Below, piece by piece: positions 18,401-25,896 of a stretch of 64,000 nt of DNA (its first letter is position 1; every line of letters starts with the position of its first letter). This stretch comes from Ruegeria atlantica. GTDB lineage: Bacteria; Pseudomonadota; Alphaproteobacteria; Rhodobacterales; Rhodobacteraceae. A program made the position numbers and the translations under genes. The stretch spans positions 1 through 64,000 of the forward strand of contig NZ_CYPU01000007.1 of NCBI RefSeq assembly GCF_001458195.1, in the 5' to 3' direction. The notes under the pieces are model-generated. The model had not been told where the DNA came from and searched no databases. It worked only from the letters and a program-made list of their open reading frames with translations.

Positions 18401-18810
18401 TTCAGGGTACGCCCGCGTCGGTGCAGACCCAATCCCTGCCCGGCCCGACGGGCGAATCCAACCGGTTGAGCGAATTCCCACGCGCGCCATTGCTGTGCCT
18501 GGGTCCCGGAGCCGAGGCCGCACGTGTACAGACCGACGCCGTTCAGGCGCTGGGTGGTACGGCCATTCAGGCGACCGGTTCGTTAGACTTGCATCGGTTG
18601 GAGAACGTGACCGGGATATCGGGCGTTCTTTGGTGGGGCGATGACGACACAGCGCGTGAGATCGAACGTCACCTCGCCCGCCGGGACGGTCCGATCCTGC
18701 CGCTGATCCCCGGCCTTCCGGACCGCGCACGAGTTCTGGCCGAGCGCCACCTGTGCGTTGATACAACAGCCGCGGGCGGCAATGCCGCATTGCTTGGGGG
18801 TGCGGCGTAA
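15409..18810 (+). CDS. putA: Bifunctional proline dehydrogenase / P5C dehydrogenase
   Basis: 1133 residues. It oxidises proline to pyrroline-5-carboxylate (FAD) and on to glutamate (NAD). The N-terminal half is the PRODH barrel (residues about 60-480), with ISVKLSALHPRY, VRLVKGAYWDTEVK, FATHNAHTVSAI and RLLENGANSSFVNQI. The C-terminal half is an aldehyde dehydrogenase, with CISPWNFPLAIFTGQI, GVAFTGST, ETGGLNAMIVD, the catalytic Cys in SAGQRCSALRCL, and EIFGPVLHVVRF. There is no N-terminal ribbon-helix-helix, so it is not the self-repressing E. coli type. About 140 residues after the dehydrogenase form the short C-terminal extension seen in some PutAs. Confidence 0.95.
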   Translation: MSHSLRARIDAKTYADPSEILDALIANADLSEADRAAICAAAAQLVRDIRSSTSPGMMEVFLAEYGLSTDEGIALMCLAEALLRVPDADTIDALIEDKIAPSDWGKHLGQSSSSLVNASTWALMLTGKVLDEDKTSPVGVLRGAIKRLGEPVIRTAVGRAMKEMGRQFVLGETIQSALDRASGMEAKGYTYSYDMLGEAARTEADAARYHLSYSRAIAAIAEACIHDDIRANPGISVKLSALHPRYELAQEAEVMEELVPRLRALALLAKAAGMGLNVDAEEADRLSLSLQVIEAVMAEPALDGWGGLGIVVQAYGPRARIVLDTLYDMAGRHERKLMVRLVKGAYWDTEVKRAQVEGIDGFPVFTRKAATDISYISNARKLLGMTDRIYPQFATHNAHTVSAILHMADDQPFEFQRLHGMGETLHQLVKDQNNTRCRIYAPVGAHRDLLAYLVRRLLENGANSSFVNQIVDENVPPEEVAADPFLTIVDQARPLPTGPNLFQPERVNSKGFDLHHTPTLDKIDAARDAFRAHHWYAQPLLSGDASPEQDQPVTNPAQPQDRPGAIAPASAEDVELALNSAAPWQAPPAERSRILNTAADLYEAHFGELFALLAREAGKSLPDAVAELREAVDFLRYYAASIPDAEPAGVFTCISPWNFPLAIFTGQISAALATGNAVLAKPAPQTPLISHRAVQLLHEAGVPRDVLQLLPGGPSVGVALTSDPRVSGVAFTGSTATALKIRAAMADNLRPGTPLIAETGGLNAMIVDSTALPEQAVQSIIESAFQSAGQRCSALRCLYVQEDIADDLLTMLTGAMQALQVGDPWLISTDCGPVIDESARQGIADHVANARAAGRVLKDTPIPPEGTFIAPTLIEIPGISALKREIFGPVLHVVRFKASEIDQVIADINATGYGLTFGLHTRIDDRVQHITEAVHAGNIYVNRNQIGAIVGSQPFGGEGLSGTGPKAGGPNYMTRFCAPDRQQSDEQWDHPMGELPDVQGTPASVQTQSLPGPTGESNRLSEFPRAPLLCLGPGAEAARVQTDAVQALGGTAIQATGSLDLHRLENVTGISGVLWWGDDDTAREIERHLARRDGPILPLIPGLPDRARVLAERHLCVDTTAAGGNAALLGGAA

Positions 18811-18819
18811 GCATGCCTT

Positions 18820-18847
18820 GACGCTGGGCCGGGAAAAGCCCAGCGTC
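18820..18847 (+). promoter_or_regulatory. Strong hairpin between putA and the rhomboid start
   Basis: A perfect 10-bp stem (GACGCTGGGC / GCCCAGCGTC) with an eight-base loop, no T-run, ending five bases before the rhomboid ATG. It could slow or end putA transcription, or fold over the ribosome site of the next gene. Confidence 0.55.
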
Positions 18848-18852
18848 GCCTC

Positions 18853-19596
18853 ATGTTTCCAATCCGCGACCATAACCCTTCGGGGCGAACACCCTATGTC
18901 GTCTATCTGCTGATGGCGGCCAATATCCTGATATTCCTCAACTATGTGGGTATCATGAACGATGTCCGGCTGATCAATCAGCTGTACTACGACTATGCGA
19001 TTATCCCAGCGCGGATCACGGACGGTTTTGCTTTTGAGACGCTGGTGACCTCGATGTTCCTGCACGGAGGTTGGATGCATCTGGCCGGAAACATGCTGTT
19101 CCTGTGGATTTTCGGCGACAACCTCGAAGATGAAATGGGCCACCTGCCCTTTCTGCTGTTCTATATTGCAGCCGGAATCGGGGCGGGTCTGATCCATGTT
19201 TTCACAGCGCCGGGCTCGGTCGTGCCGACCATTGGCGCATCCGGTGCGATTGCGGGTGTCATGGGTGGTTACTTGCTGCTGTTCCCCAAGGCCCGCGTGG
19301 ATATCCTGCTGATCCTCATTGTCTATTTCCGCATATTCACAATACCTGCCTTTGTCATGCTGGGGGTTTGGTTGGCTATGCAGTTCTTTGGCAGTCTGGC
19401 CAGCAACCCGGACGAAGGCGGGGTGGCCTATTGGGCGCATACGGGTGGGTTTTTCGTGGGTCTGATCTTGTGCATTCCAATCTGGCTGCGGCGCGGCGGC
19501 ACTGATTTTTGGGGCCGCACCCACGGCCATCCGCCGCATCCTGAACACAAGTACAAGCTAACTCAGTCGCGTATTCCCCGCGTACCCCGCAGGTAG
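18853..19596 (+). CDS. Rhomboid-family intramembrane serine protease
   Basis: 247 residues, about six membrane helices. Family motifs visible are the L1-loop/TM2 region TSMFLHGGWMHLAGNMLFLWIFGD, the catalytic Ser in TIGASGAIAGVMGGYLL and the catalytic His in YWAHTGGFFVGLIL. It cleaves membrane-embedded substrates, which are unknown here. The C-terminus is basic and His-rich (RTHGHPPHPEHKYK). No clear Shine-Dalgarno is visible because the strong hairpin occupies that place. Confidence 0.9.
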   Translation: MFPIRDHNPSGRTPYVVYLLMAANILIFLNYVGIMNDVRLINQLYYDYAIIPARITDGFAFETLVTSMFLHGGWMHLAGNMLFLWIFGDNLEDEMGHLPFLLFYIAAGIGAGLIHVFTAPGSVVPTIGASGAIAGVMGGYLLLFPKARVDILLILIVYFRIFTIPAFVMLGVWLAMQFFGSLASNPDEGGVAYWAHTGGFFVGLILCIPIWLRRGGTDFWGRTHGHPPHPEHKYKLTQSRIPRVPRR

Positions 19597-19603
19597 CAGG
19601 GCT

Positions 19604-20425
19604 TCAGGTTTTCGGGGTCTGGCCGCCGCTAAGATGGGTGATTTCCCGCGCCGCGGCCAGAACCAATTCACCCAGCGCATGCGCACGATCCGCTCCGAAC
19701 CGAGCGGTCGGACCCGATACCGAGATCCCTGCACATGGCTCCCCCCGGTCATTGAAAATCGCCGAGCCGATACAGGACATGCCCTGATATCTTTCTTCCC
19801 GGTCATGCGACCAGCCGCGTGCACGGGTCTTGGCAAGATCCTGTTGTAACCCGTCGCCCGGTATCTGCGTGTTCGCGGTGAATTCCACTGGAGCAATCGC
19901 CCCTAGCGTTTTGGCCAACCCTGGCTCACTCATTGCGGCAAGGATCGCCTTCCCGATGCCGGAGGCATACATCGGCGTTCGTGCCCCGGGCGGGAAAAAG
20001 GCGCGGATGGGGTTCGGAGTTTCGACCTGACCGACAAAGACCACCTCGGACCCATCCGGCACCGCCAGGTTGGCGGTCTCACCGCTGTCCTGCATAAGAC
20101 GTCTGAGGATTGGCCGCCCGATTTCAAGCACGCTGTTGCGGCGCAGGAACGAAGCGCCGGTGCGGTATGCCTCGATCCCGATCATCCATTCCTGACGCTC
20201 GTCGTCAAAGGCAACAAAGCCGTGTTTCTGCAAGGTCACCAGAATGCGGTGCGTCGTGGCCGTCGGCACATCGATCTCGCGTGCCAGATCGCTGAGCGCT
20301 GCGCGTTCCAACCGGGCCACCGTTGTCAAAACGCCCAGCGCCCGATCCAGCGATTGCATGGTCCCGGCCGAACTTTCCTTGAACAGGGATTTGGGCCTGC
20401 CGCGCGGTCTTTTCTGACTGTCCAT
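19604..20425 (-). CDS. bhcR: IclR-family regulator of the beta-hydroxyaspartate cycle
   Basis: 273 residues. The N-terminal winged HTH (residues about 25-85) shows SLDRALGVLTTVARLERAAL, LAREIDVPTATTHRILVTL and KHGFVAFD. The C-terminal IclR effector domain shows GSEVVFVGQVETPNPIRAFF, YASGIGKAILAAMSE and ARGWSHDREERYQGMSCIGS. It sits divergent from bhcABCD, as BhcR does in Paracoccus denitrificans, where it responds to glyoxylate. The ATG at 20425 is preferred to the longer frame because the conserved basic start (DSQKRPRGRPKSL) follows it and AAGG precedes it. Confidence 0.9.
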   Translation of the reverse strand: MDSQKRPRGRPKSLFKESSAGTMQSLDRALGVLTTVARLERAALSDLAREIDVPTATTHRILVTLQKHGFVAFDDERQEWMIGIEAYRTGASFLRRNSVLEIGRPILRRLMQDSGETANLAVPDGSEVVFVGQVETPNPIRAFFPPGARTPMYASGIGKAILAAMSEPGLAKTLGAIAPVEFTANTQIPGDGLQQDLAKTRARGWSHDREERYQGMSCIGSAIFNDRGEPCAGISVSGPTARFGADRAHALGELVLAAAREITHLSGGQTPKT

Positions 20426-20614
20426 CACCTTATTCCCTTGCTCAACGCCAGAATATTTCTGAACCGTCCATTTTGAGGTCCAAAAATGAAAAACAGAAAA
20501 CTGCATAAATACAGAGCTTTAAATATTTAATCACAAAAATGAAAATATTTCTCAAGAAAATTGCACGCCGAGAGGTTTTCCCGGACACTTACATCCAAAG
20601 CGGAGGAATAACAG
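20426..20614. promoter_or_regulatory. bhcR-bhcA divergent control region
   Basis: This AT-rich spacer holds two exact copies of CAAAAATGAAAA (20481 and 20534, 53 bases or about five helical turns apart), a perfect palindrome TTAAATATTTAA (20519-20530) and a near-palindrome GAAAATATTTC. They are good candidates for BhcR operators. GGAGG precedes bhcA. Confidence 0.55.
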
Positions 20615-21805
20615 ATGTCCAACCAAAACCCAGTTTTCATACCCGGCCCAACCAACATTCCAGACCGGTTGCGTCTTGCCATGCAGGTTCAGACGCAGGA
20701 TCACCGCGCACCGGATTTTGTCGAAACATTTGCACCTGTCCTTGAGGACACAAAAAAAGTGTTCGGTACCACGACCGGTCAGATCGTGACCTTTCCATCC
20801 AGTGGCACCGGTGGGTGGGAAGCAGCCATTACCAACACACTTAGCCCCGGCGACAAGGTTCTGGTCGCGCGCTATGGCGTGTTCAGCCATCGCTGGGTCG
20901 ACTTGTGCGAGCGGCACGGGCTGGACGTTCAGATTGTCGAATGCCCTTGGGGCACCGGCGCGCCCGCTGATCAGTTTCAGGCCGCTTTGGCCAATGATAC
21001 CGCGCATGAAATTCGCGCCGTTCTGGTGACCCACAACGAAACGGCGACTGGTGTACGTTCGGACATCGCCGCGGTTCGCCAAGCGATGGATTCGGAAAAC
21101 CATCCCTCGATGCTGTTTGTCGATTGCGTCAGCTCTTTGGCCTCGATGCCGTTCGACTTTGACGCTTGGGGCGTCGATATCGCCGTATCGGGGTCGCAAA
21201 AGGGGTTCATGCTGGCGACCGGCATGGCAATCCTATGCGTCAGCCCAAAGGCACAGGACGCGATGAAAAGCGCCAAGCTACCGCGTACCTTCTTTGACTT
21301 CGACGATATGATGGCAGCCAATGCATCGGGCGGGTTTCCCTATACGCCGCCGCTGCAATTGATCTACGGCATGCGCGAAAGCCTCAAGATGCTGTTCGAA
21401 GAAGGGCTTGAGAACGTTTATGCCCGGCATTTCCGACTGGCCGAAGGTGTGCGCCGCGCCGTTGACGCCTGGGGGCTGAAACTGGTCGCGCAATCGCCCG
21501 ATCTGTATTCTGACACTGTAAGCGCGATCTACGTGCCAAACGGGTATGATAGCAACACACTCACTGACCACGCGTTCAACGCTTATGGCGTGTCCTTTGG
21601 TATTGGACTGGGTCAACTGAATGGTAAGACGTTCCGCATCGGCCATCTAGGCAGTCTGACGGATGTGATGGTTTTGTCCGGCCTCGGCACAATCGAGATG
21701 GCGATGGCCGATCTGAACTATCCGATCACTTTGGGCAGCGGGGTCGCGGCGGCGCAGGATTTCTATCGCACCGGCCCATCTGACCGCGCCCAGGCCGCAG
21801 CCTGA
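20615..21805 (+). CDS. bhcA: L-aspartate:glyoxylate aminotransferase
   Basis: 396 residues, class V PLP aminotransferase. It converts glyoxylate to glycine using aspartate (giving oxaloacetate), the entry step of the beta-hydroxyaspartate cycle. Motifs are FIPGPTNIPDRLRLAMQ, PSSGTGGWEAAITN, HNETATGVRSD, FVDCVSSLASMPFDFDAWG and the PLP-binding Lys in VSGSQKGFMLATG. Automatic annotation often calls it serine-glyoxylate aminotransferase; the gene order bhcR-bhcABCD decides the name. GGAGGA precedes ATG. Confidence 0.92.
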   Translation: MSNQNPVFIPGPTNIPDRLRLAMQVQTQDHRAPDFVETFAPVLEDTKKVFGTTTGQIVTFPSSGTGGWEAAITNTLSPGDKVLVARYGVFSHRWVDLCERHGLDVQIVECPWGTGAPADQFQAALANDTAHEIRAVLVTHNETATGVRSDIAAVRQAMDSENHPSMLFVDCVSSLASMPFDFDAWGVDIAVSGSQKGFMLATGMAILCVSPKAQDAMKSAKLPRTFFDFDDMMAANASGGFPYTPPLQLIYGMRESLKMLFEEGLENVYARHFRLAEGVRRAVDAWGLKLVAQSPDLYSDTVSAIYVPNGYDSNTLTDHAFNAYGVSFGIGLGQLNGKTFRIGHLGSLTDVMVLSGLGTIEMAMADLNYPITLGSGVAAAQDFYRTGPSDRAQAAA

Positions 21806-21816
21806 GGAGGATGGCA

Positions 21817-22788
21817 ATGCTGGATCACATCCCCGCAGCCGATCTGACAATCGACGATATGCGCGCCGCGCATGAACGGATCAAACCCTTCATCCGGCGC
21901 ACGCCGATCATGGTGTCGGACTATTTGAACGACCTGACCGGAGCGCAGCTGTTCTTCAAATGCGAGAACTTCCAAGAAGCCGGCGCGTTCAAAGTACGCG
22001 GTGCGAGCAACGCGGTTTTCGGCCTGAGTGATGATATGGCGACCAAGGGCGTTTGCACACACTCCAGTGGCAACCACGCTTTGTCCCTGTCTTATGCCGC
22101 CGGACGGCGGGGTATTCCCTGCAACGTGGTGATGCCGCGCACTGCGCCGCAAGCCAAGAAGGACGCCGTGCGCCGTTATGGCGGGACGATCACGGAGTGC
22201 GAGCCGTCAACCTCATCCCGCGAGGCGACCTTTGCCGAAGTGCAGGCCAGAACGGGCGGAGAGTTCGTGCACCCTTATAACGACCCGCGCGTCATTGCGG
22301 GTCAGGCCACTTGCTCGGCCGAAATGTTGGAACAGACAGACGGAGTGGATGCAGTCATCGCCCCGATCGGAGGCGGGGGCATGGTCTCGGGCACGTGCCT
22401 GACGGTTTCGAACCTGGCACCTGACACCGCAATCTATGCCGCCGAGCCAGAACAGGCGGACGACGCATACCGATCCTTCAAAGCAGGCCACATCATCGCC
22501 GATGATGCGCCAAAAACCATCGCCGACGGGCTACTCGTGCCACTGAAAGAGAACACGTGGCACTTCGTGTCCCGAAATGTGACCGACATTTTCACCGCCT
22601 CTGACGACGAGATCATGGAAGCGATGAAGCTGACGTGGAAATACCTGCGCGTCGTGATGGAGCCGTCATCGGCCGTGCCTCTGGCAACCATACTCAAGAA
22701 CCCGGACGAATTCCGCGGCAAGCGCGTCGGTGTGATCATCACCGGCGGCAACGTGGATCTGGACAAACTGCCCTGGCTGAAAGGGTAA
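21817..22788 (+). CDS. bhcB: beta-Hydroxyaspartate dehydratase
   Basis: About 323 residues, fold type II PLP enzyme of the serine/threonine dehydratase family. It dehydrates 3-hydroxyaspartate to iminosuccinate in the cycle. Motifs are the PLP Lys in EAGAFKVRGASNAV, SSGNHALSLSYAA, and the glycine loop PIGGGGMVSGTCL. The stop of bhcA is contained in GAGGAGG. Because that sequence touches an ATG at 21811, the ATG at 21817 (spacing six) is taken as the start; the alternative adds two residues. Threonine dehydratase is the usual generic label. Confidence 0.9.
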   Translation: MLDHIPAADLTIDDMRAAHERIKPFIRRTPIMVSDYLNDLTGAQLFFKCENFQEAGAFKVRGASNAVFGLSDDMATKGVCTHSSGNHALSLSYAAGRRGIPCNVVMPRTAPQAKKDAVRRYGGTITECEPSTSSREATFAEVQARTGGEFVHPYNDPRVIAGQATCSAEMLEQTDGVDAVIAPIGGGGMVSGTCLTVSNLAPDTAIYAAEPEQADDAYRSFKAGHIIADDAPKTIADGLLVPLKENTWHFVSRNVTDIFTASDDEIMEAMKLTWKYLRVVMEPSSAVPLATILKNPDEFRGKRVGVIITGGNVDLDKLPWLKG

Positions 22789-22799
22789 GGAGGAACGAC

Positions 22800-23963
22800 A
22801 TGAACAAACCTGTGAACATCAAAGAACTGGAAGTCGGGTTCGACATCCCCGCTGCCATCGGCATGGATGAAAGCGAAATCCAGACCCCTTGCCTGATCCT
22901 GGATCTCGATGCGCTGGAGCGGAACATCAAGAAGATGGGCGATTATGCGAAGGCCCACGGTATGCGCCACCGCGTGCACGGCAAGATGCACAAATCCGTC
23001 GACGTCGCCAAGCTACAAGAACAGCTCGGCGGTGCGGTTGGCGTCTGCTGTCAAAAGGTATCTGAGGCTGAGGTTTTCGCGCGGGGCGGCATCAAGGATG
23101 TCCTCGTGTCGAACCAGGTCCGCGACCCGGCCAAGATCGACCGATTGGCGCAACTGCCCAAATTGGGCGCGCGCACTATTGTGTGCGTGGACGACATCGA
23201 CAATGTCGCCGACCTGTCCAAAGCCGCTGTCGATCACGGCACGGAGCTTGAAGTCTTTGTCGAAATTGACTGCGGTGCAGGTCGGTGCGGCGTGACCACG
23301 ACCCAAGCCGTTGTCGATATCGCAAAAGCTGTCAACGCTGCGCCCAACCTGAAATTTACCGGCATTCAGGCCTATCAAGGCGCGATGCAGCACCTCGACA
23401 CCTATGAGGCGCGCAAAGAGAAGCTGGATGCAGCCATCGCCAAGGTCAAAGACGCGGTTGACGGTTTGAAAACCGAAGGCATCGACTGCGAGCTGGTTTC
23501 GGGCGGTGGAACAGGATCATACTACTTCGAGAGCAATTCAGGCGTTTACAACGAGTTGCAGTGCGGATCCTACGCTTTCATGGATGCGGATTATGGGCGC
23601 ATTCTGGACGAGAACGGCAAACGGATCGATCAGGGTGAATGGGAAAACGCGCTGTTCATTCTGACCAGCGTGATGAGCCATGCCAAGACTGACAAGGCTA
23701 TCTGCGACGCCGGCCTCAAGGCGCAATCGGTCGATAGCGGCCTGCCCTTCATCTTTGGGCGCGACGATGTGGAATACCTCAAATGTTCGGACGAGCACGG
23801 TGTCATTGGCGATCCCGACGGCGTCCTGAAGGTGAACGACAAGCTGCGGCTGGTGCCCGGCCACTGTGATCCCACCTGCAACGTCCACGATTGGTATGTC
23901 GGCGTACGCGACGGCAAGGTCGAGGCTCTGTGGCCCGTGTCGGCCCGCGGAAAGGCTTATTGA
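22800..23963 (+). CDS. bhcC: beta-Hydroxyaspartate aldolase
   Basis: 387 residues, alanine-racemase-fold PLP enzyme of the D-threonine aldolase family. It joins glycine and glyoxylate to form (2R,3S)-3-hydroxyaspartate. The barrel starts at IQTPCLILDLDALERNIKKM, the PLP Lys lies in the RHRVHGKMHKS segment, and ECLVSGGG-like SGGGTGSYYFES binds phosphate. The C-terminal domain ends with the metal-binding LVPGHCDPTCNVHDWY. AGGAGG lies seven bases before ATG, and the end overlaps the bhcD start. Confidence 0.92.
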   Translation: MNKPVNIKELEVGFDIPAAIGMDESEIQTPCLILDLDALERNIKKMGDYAKAHGMRHRVHGKMHKSVDVAKLQEQLGGAVGVCCQKVSEAEVFARGGIKDVLVSNQVRDPAKIDRLAQLPKLGARTIVCVDDIDNVADLSKAAVDHGTELEVFVEIDCGAGRCGVTTTQAVVDIAKAVNAAPNLKFTGIQAYQGAMQHLDTYEARKEKLDAAIAKVKDAVDGLKTEGIDCELVSGGGTGSYYFESNSGVYNELQCGSYAFMDADYGRILDENGKRIDQGEWENALFILTSVMSHAKTDKAICDAGLKAQSVDSGLPFIFGRDDVEYLKCSDEHGVIGDPDGVLKVNDKLRLVPGHCDPTCNVHDWYVGVRDGKVEALWPVSARGKAY

Positions 23964-24958
23964 TGAGGGATGCTATGACCACGCAAGAAGGCCTGCTGAT
24001 TGTGGGCGAAGACCTGTGCGAACAGCTGGTGGGCCGCCAACAGGCCTTTGACGCGGTCCAATCCGTGTTTGGTGCGATGGCCAACGGCGGGGCACGGAAC
24101 TTTCCTGTCGTTCGCGAGGCACTGGGTTATGCCGATGCACTGTATGGGTTCAAATCCGGTTTTGATCGGGATGGACAGGTTTTGGGCGTTAAGTCCGGCG
24201 GCTATTGGCCGGGCAATGCCGAACAAGGATTGACCAATCACCAATCCACGGTGTTTCTGTTCGATCCCGACACGGGGCGGCTTTCGGCATTGGTGGGTGG
24301 CAACTACCTAACGGCCGTGCGAACAGCAGCTTCATCAGCGGTTTCCATCGCACATCTTTCCCGAAAAGACGCCAAAGTGCTGGGCATGGTTGGCGCCGGA
24401 CATCAGTCGGCCTTCCAGCTACGCGCCGCCGCTGAACAGCGGGGCTTTGAAAAAGTTGTCGCCTGGAATCCGCACCCCGACATGCTGCCCCGTTTGGCGG
24501 CTGTCGCCGAGGAAATCGGACTGGAATTCGAAGCCGTCAGTCAACAAGAGCTGGGTGCCCAATCGGATGTCATCATCACCATCACCTCGGCGTTCGAGCC
24601 GCTATTGATGAAAGACTGGATCAAACCCGGCACGCATCTGGCCTGTATGGGCACAGACACGAAAGGCAAGATGGAGGTCGACCCGGCGCTGGTCGCCTCG
24701 GCCACCGTTTTCACCGACGAGGTCGCTCAATCCGCGACGATTGGCGAGGCACAGCACGCCATGGGAAGCGGCACTTTGACCGAAACACAGATCACCCCAA
24801 TTGGTGCGGTCATCAACGGCGATCACCCCGGGCGGAGCAGTGTTGACGAGATCACTCTGTTCGACGGAACTGGCGTGGGTCTGCAGGACCTCGCTGTTGC
24901 ATCCGTCGCCGCGCGGTTGGCGGACGAAGCAGGTCTGGCACAACGCGCGACCCTCTGA
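23963..24958 (+). CDS. bhcD: Iminosuccinate reductase
   Basis: 331 residues, ornithine cyclodeaminase/mu-crystallin family. It reduces iminosuccinate to L-aspartate, regenerating the amino donor for BhcA and closing the cycle. Motifs are VLGVKSGGYWPGNAEQGL, LVGGNYLTAVRTAASSAVS and the Rossmann loop GMVGAGHQSAFQLRA, then HLACMGTDTKGKMEVDP. The first ATG overlaps the bhcC stop (TGATG). An ATG at 23975 after GAGGGA is an equally good start and would remove four residues. Confidence 0.9.
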   Translation: MRDAMTTQEGLLIVGEDLCEQLVGRQQAFDAVQSVFGAMANGGARNFPVVREALGYADALYGFKSGFDRDGQVLGVKSGGYWPGNAEQGLTNHQSTVFLFDPDTGRLSALVGGNYLTAVRTAASSAVSIAHLSRKDAKVLGMVGAGHQSAFQLRAAAEQRGFEKVVAWNPHPDMLPRLAAVAEEIGLEFEAVSQQELGAQSDVIITITSAFEPLLMKDWIKPGTHLACMGTDTKGKMEVDPALVASATVFTDEVAQSATIGEAQHAMGSGTLTETQITPIGAVINGDHPGRSSVDEITLFDGTGVGLQDLAVASVAARLADEAGLAQRATL

Positions 24959-24963
24959 AAACG

Positions 24964-24993
24964 AAAAAAGCGCGCCTCAATCGGGGCGCGCTT
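24964..24993 (-). terminator. Terminator between bhcD and suhB-like gene
   Basis: The stem AAGCGCGCC / GGCGCGCTT is followed on the minus strand by TTTTTTCG. It ends the leftward phosphatase gene and probably also stops bhc transcription. Confidence 0.8.
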
Positions 24994-25014
24994 GCGGAAT
25001 CTCTATATGGCTGA

Positions 25015-25800
25015 TCAGCCTCGGATCACCTTGGAAAACTGATCGAAAATCGGCTCGTTCGAACAGATCACTTCACCGTCTTCCAAAACGTTGCCTTCAG
25101 GGTTTAGCGCCTGAACAAATCCGCCCGCTTCTTGGACGATGATGATTCCGGCGGCCACATCCCAGGAATTCAGGCGACGCTCCCAAAAGCCTTCGTAACG
25201 CCCCGCTGCCACATAAGCCATGTCCAGCGCGGCGGCACCCCAGCGGCGCACACCAGCACAAGCAGGCATTAGACGCGCCAGATCCTGCAGGGTCGCAGGC
25301 AGGTCCGAACGGCCACCAAAAGGCAGGCCCGTCGAGAAAATCGACTCGATCATCCGATGACGGCCCGAGACGCGGATACGCATGTCGTTCATCCAAGCGC
25401 CCTCGCCTTTTTCGGCAAAGAACATCTCATCCTTGGCAGCGTCATAGATAACACCGGCGACGATCTTGCCCTTATGTTCCAGCGCGATTGAGATCGCCCA
25501 GTGCGGCAGTCCGTGCAAGAAGTTCGTGGTGCCGTCCAGCGGGTCGACGATCCAGCGGCGCGTCGGGTCTTCGCCCTCAATCACGCCACCTTCTTCGGCC
25601 AGCCAGCCGTAGGTCGGGCGTGCGCCCAGCAGTTCCTCTTTCAGGATCGCCTCGGCAGCAATGTCAGCTTTGGACACAAAGTCGCCTGCGCCTTTCATCG
25701 AAACCTGAAGGTTCTCGACTTCACGGAAATCCTTGACCAAAGAACGCCCCGCCTTACGCGCGGCTTTGATCATGATGTTGAGGTTTGCACTGCCAACCAT
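25015..25800 (-). CDS. suhB: Inositol monophosphatase family protein
   Basis: 261 residues. The FIG/IMPase metal site is complete: Glu in WLAEEGGVIEGED, the DPLDGTTNF motif in WIVDPLDGTTNFLHGLPHWA, and the late Asp in LNSWDVAAGIIIVQEAGG. These enzymes hydrolyse inositol-1-phosphate and similar sugar phosphates with magnesium; E. coli SuhB also acts with the transcription machinery. The symbol is given by similarity only. Single gene with its own terminator. Confidence 0.85.
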   Translation of the reverse strand: MVGSANLNIMIKAARKAGRSLVKDFREVENLQVSMKGAGDFVSKADIAAEAILKEELLGARPTYGWLAEEGGVIEGEDPTRRWIVDPLDGTTNFLHGLPHWAISIALEHKGKIVAGVIYDAAKDEMFFAEKGEGAWMNDMRIRVSGRHRMIESIFSTGLPFGGRSDLPATLQDLARLMPACAGVRRWGAAALDMAYVAAGRYEGFWERRLNSWDVAAGIIIVQEAGGFVQALNPEGNVLEDGEVICSNEPIFDQFSKVIRG

Positions 25801-25896
25801 TGTCCAAAGGCTCCTGTCCGGTCAAACCGCGCGTATACTGATGCAAAGCGCCCTTGCCAAGAGGAATGATGCGCATAGCAGACCCGCGTTTTTTGC

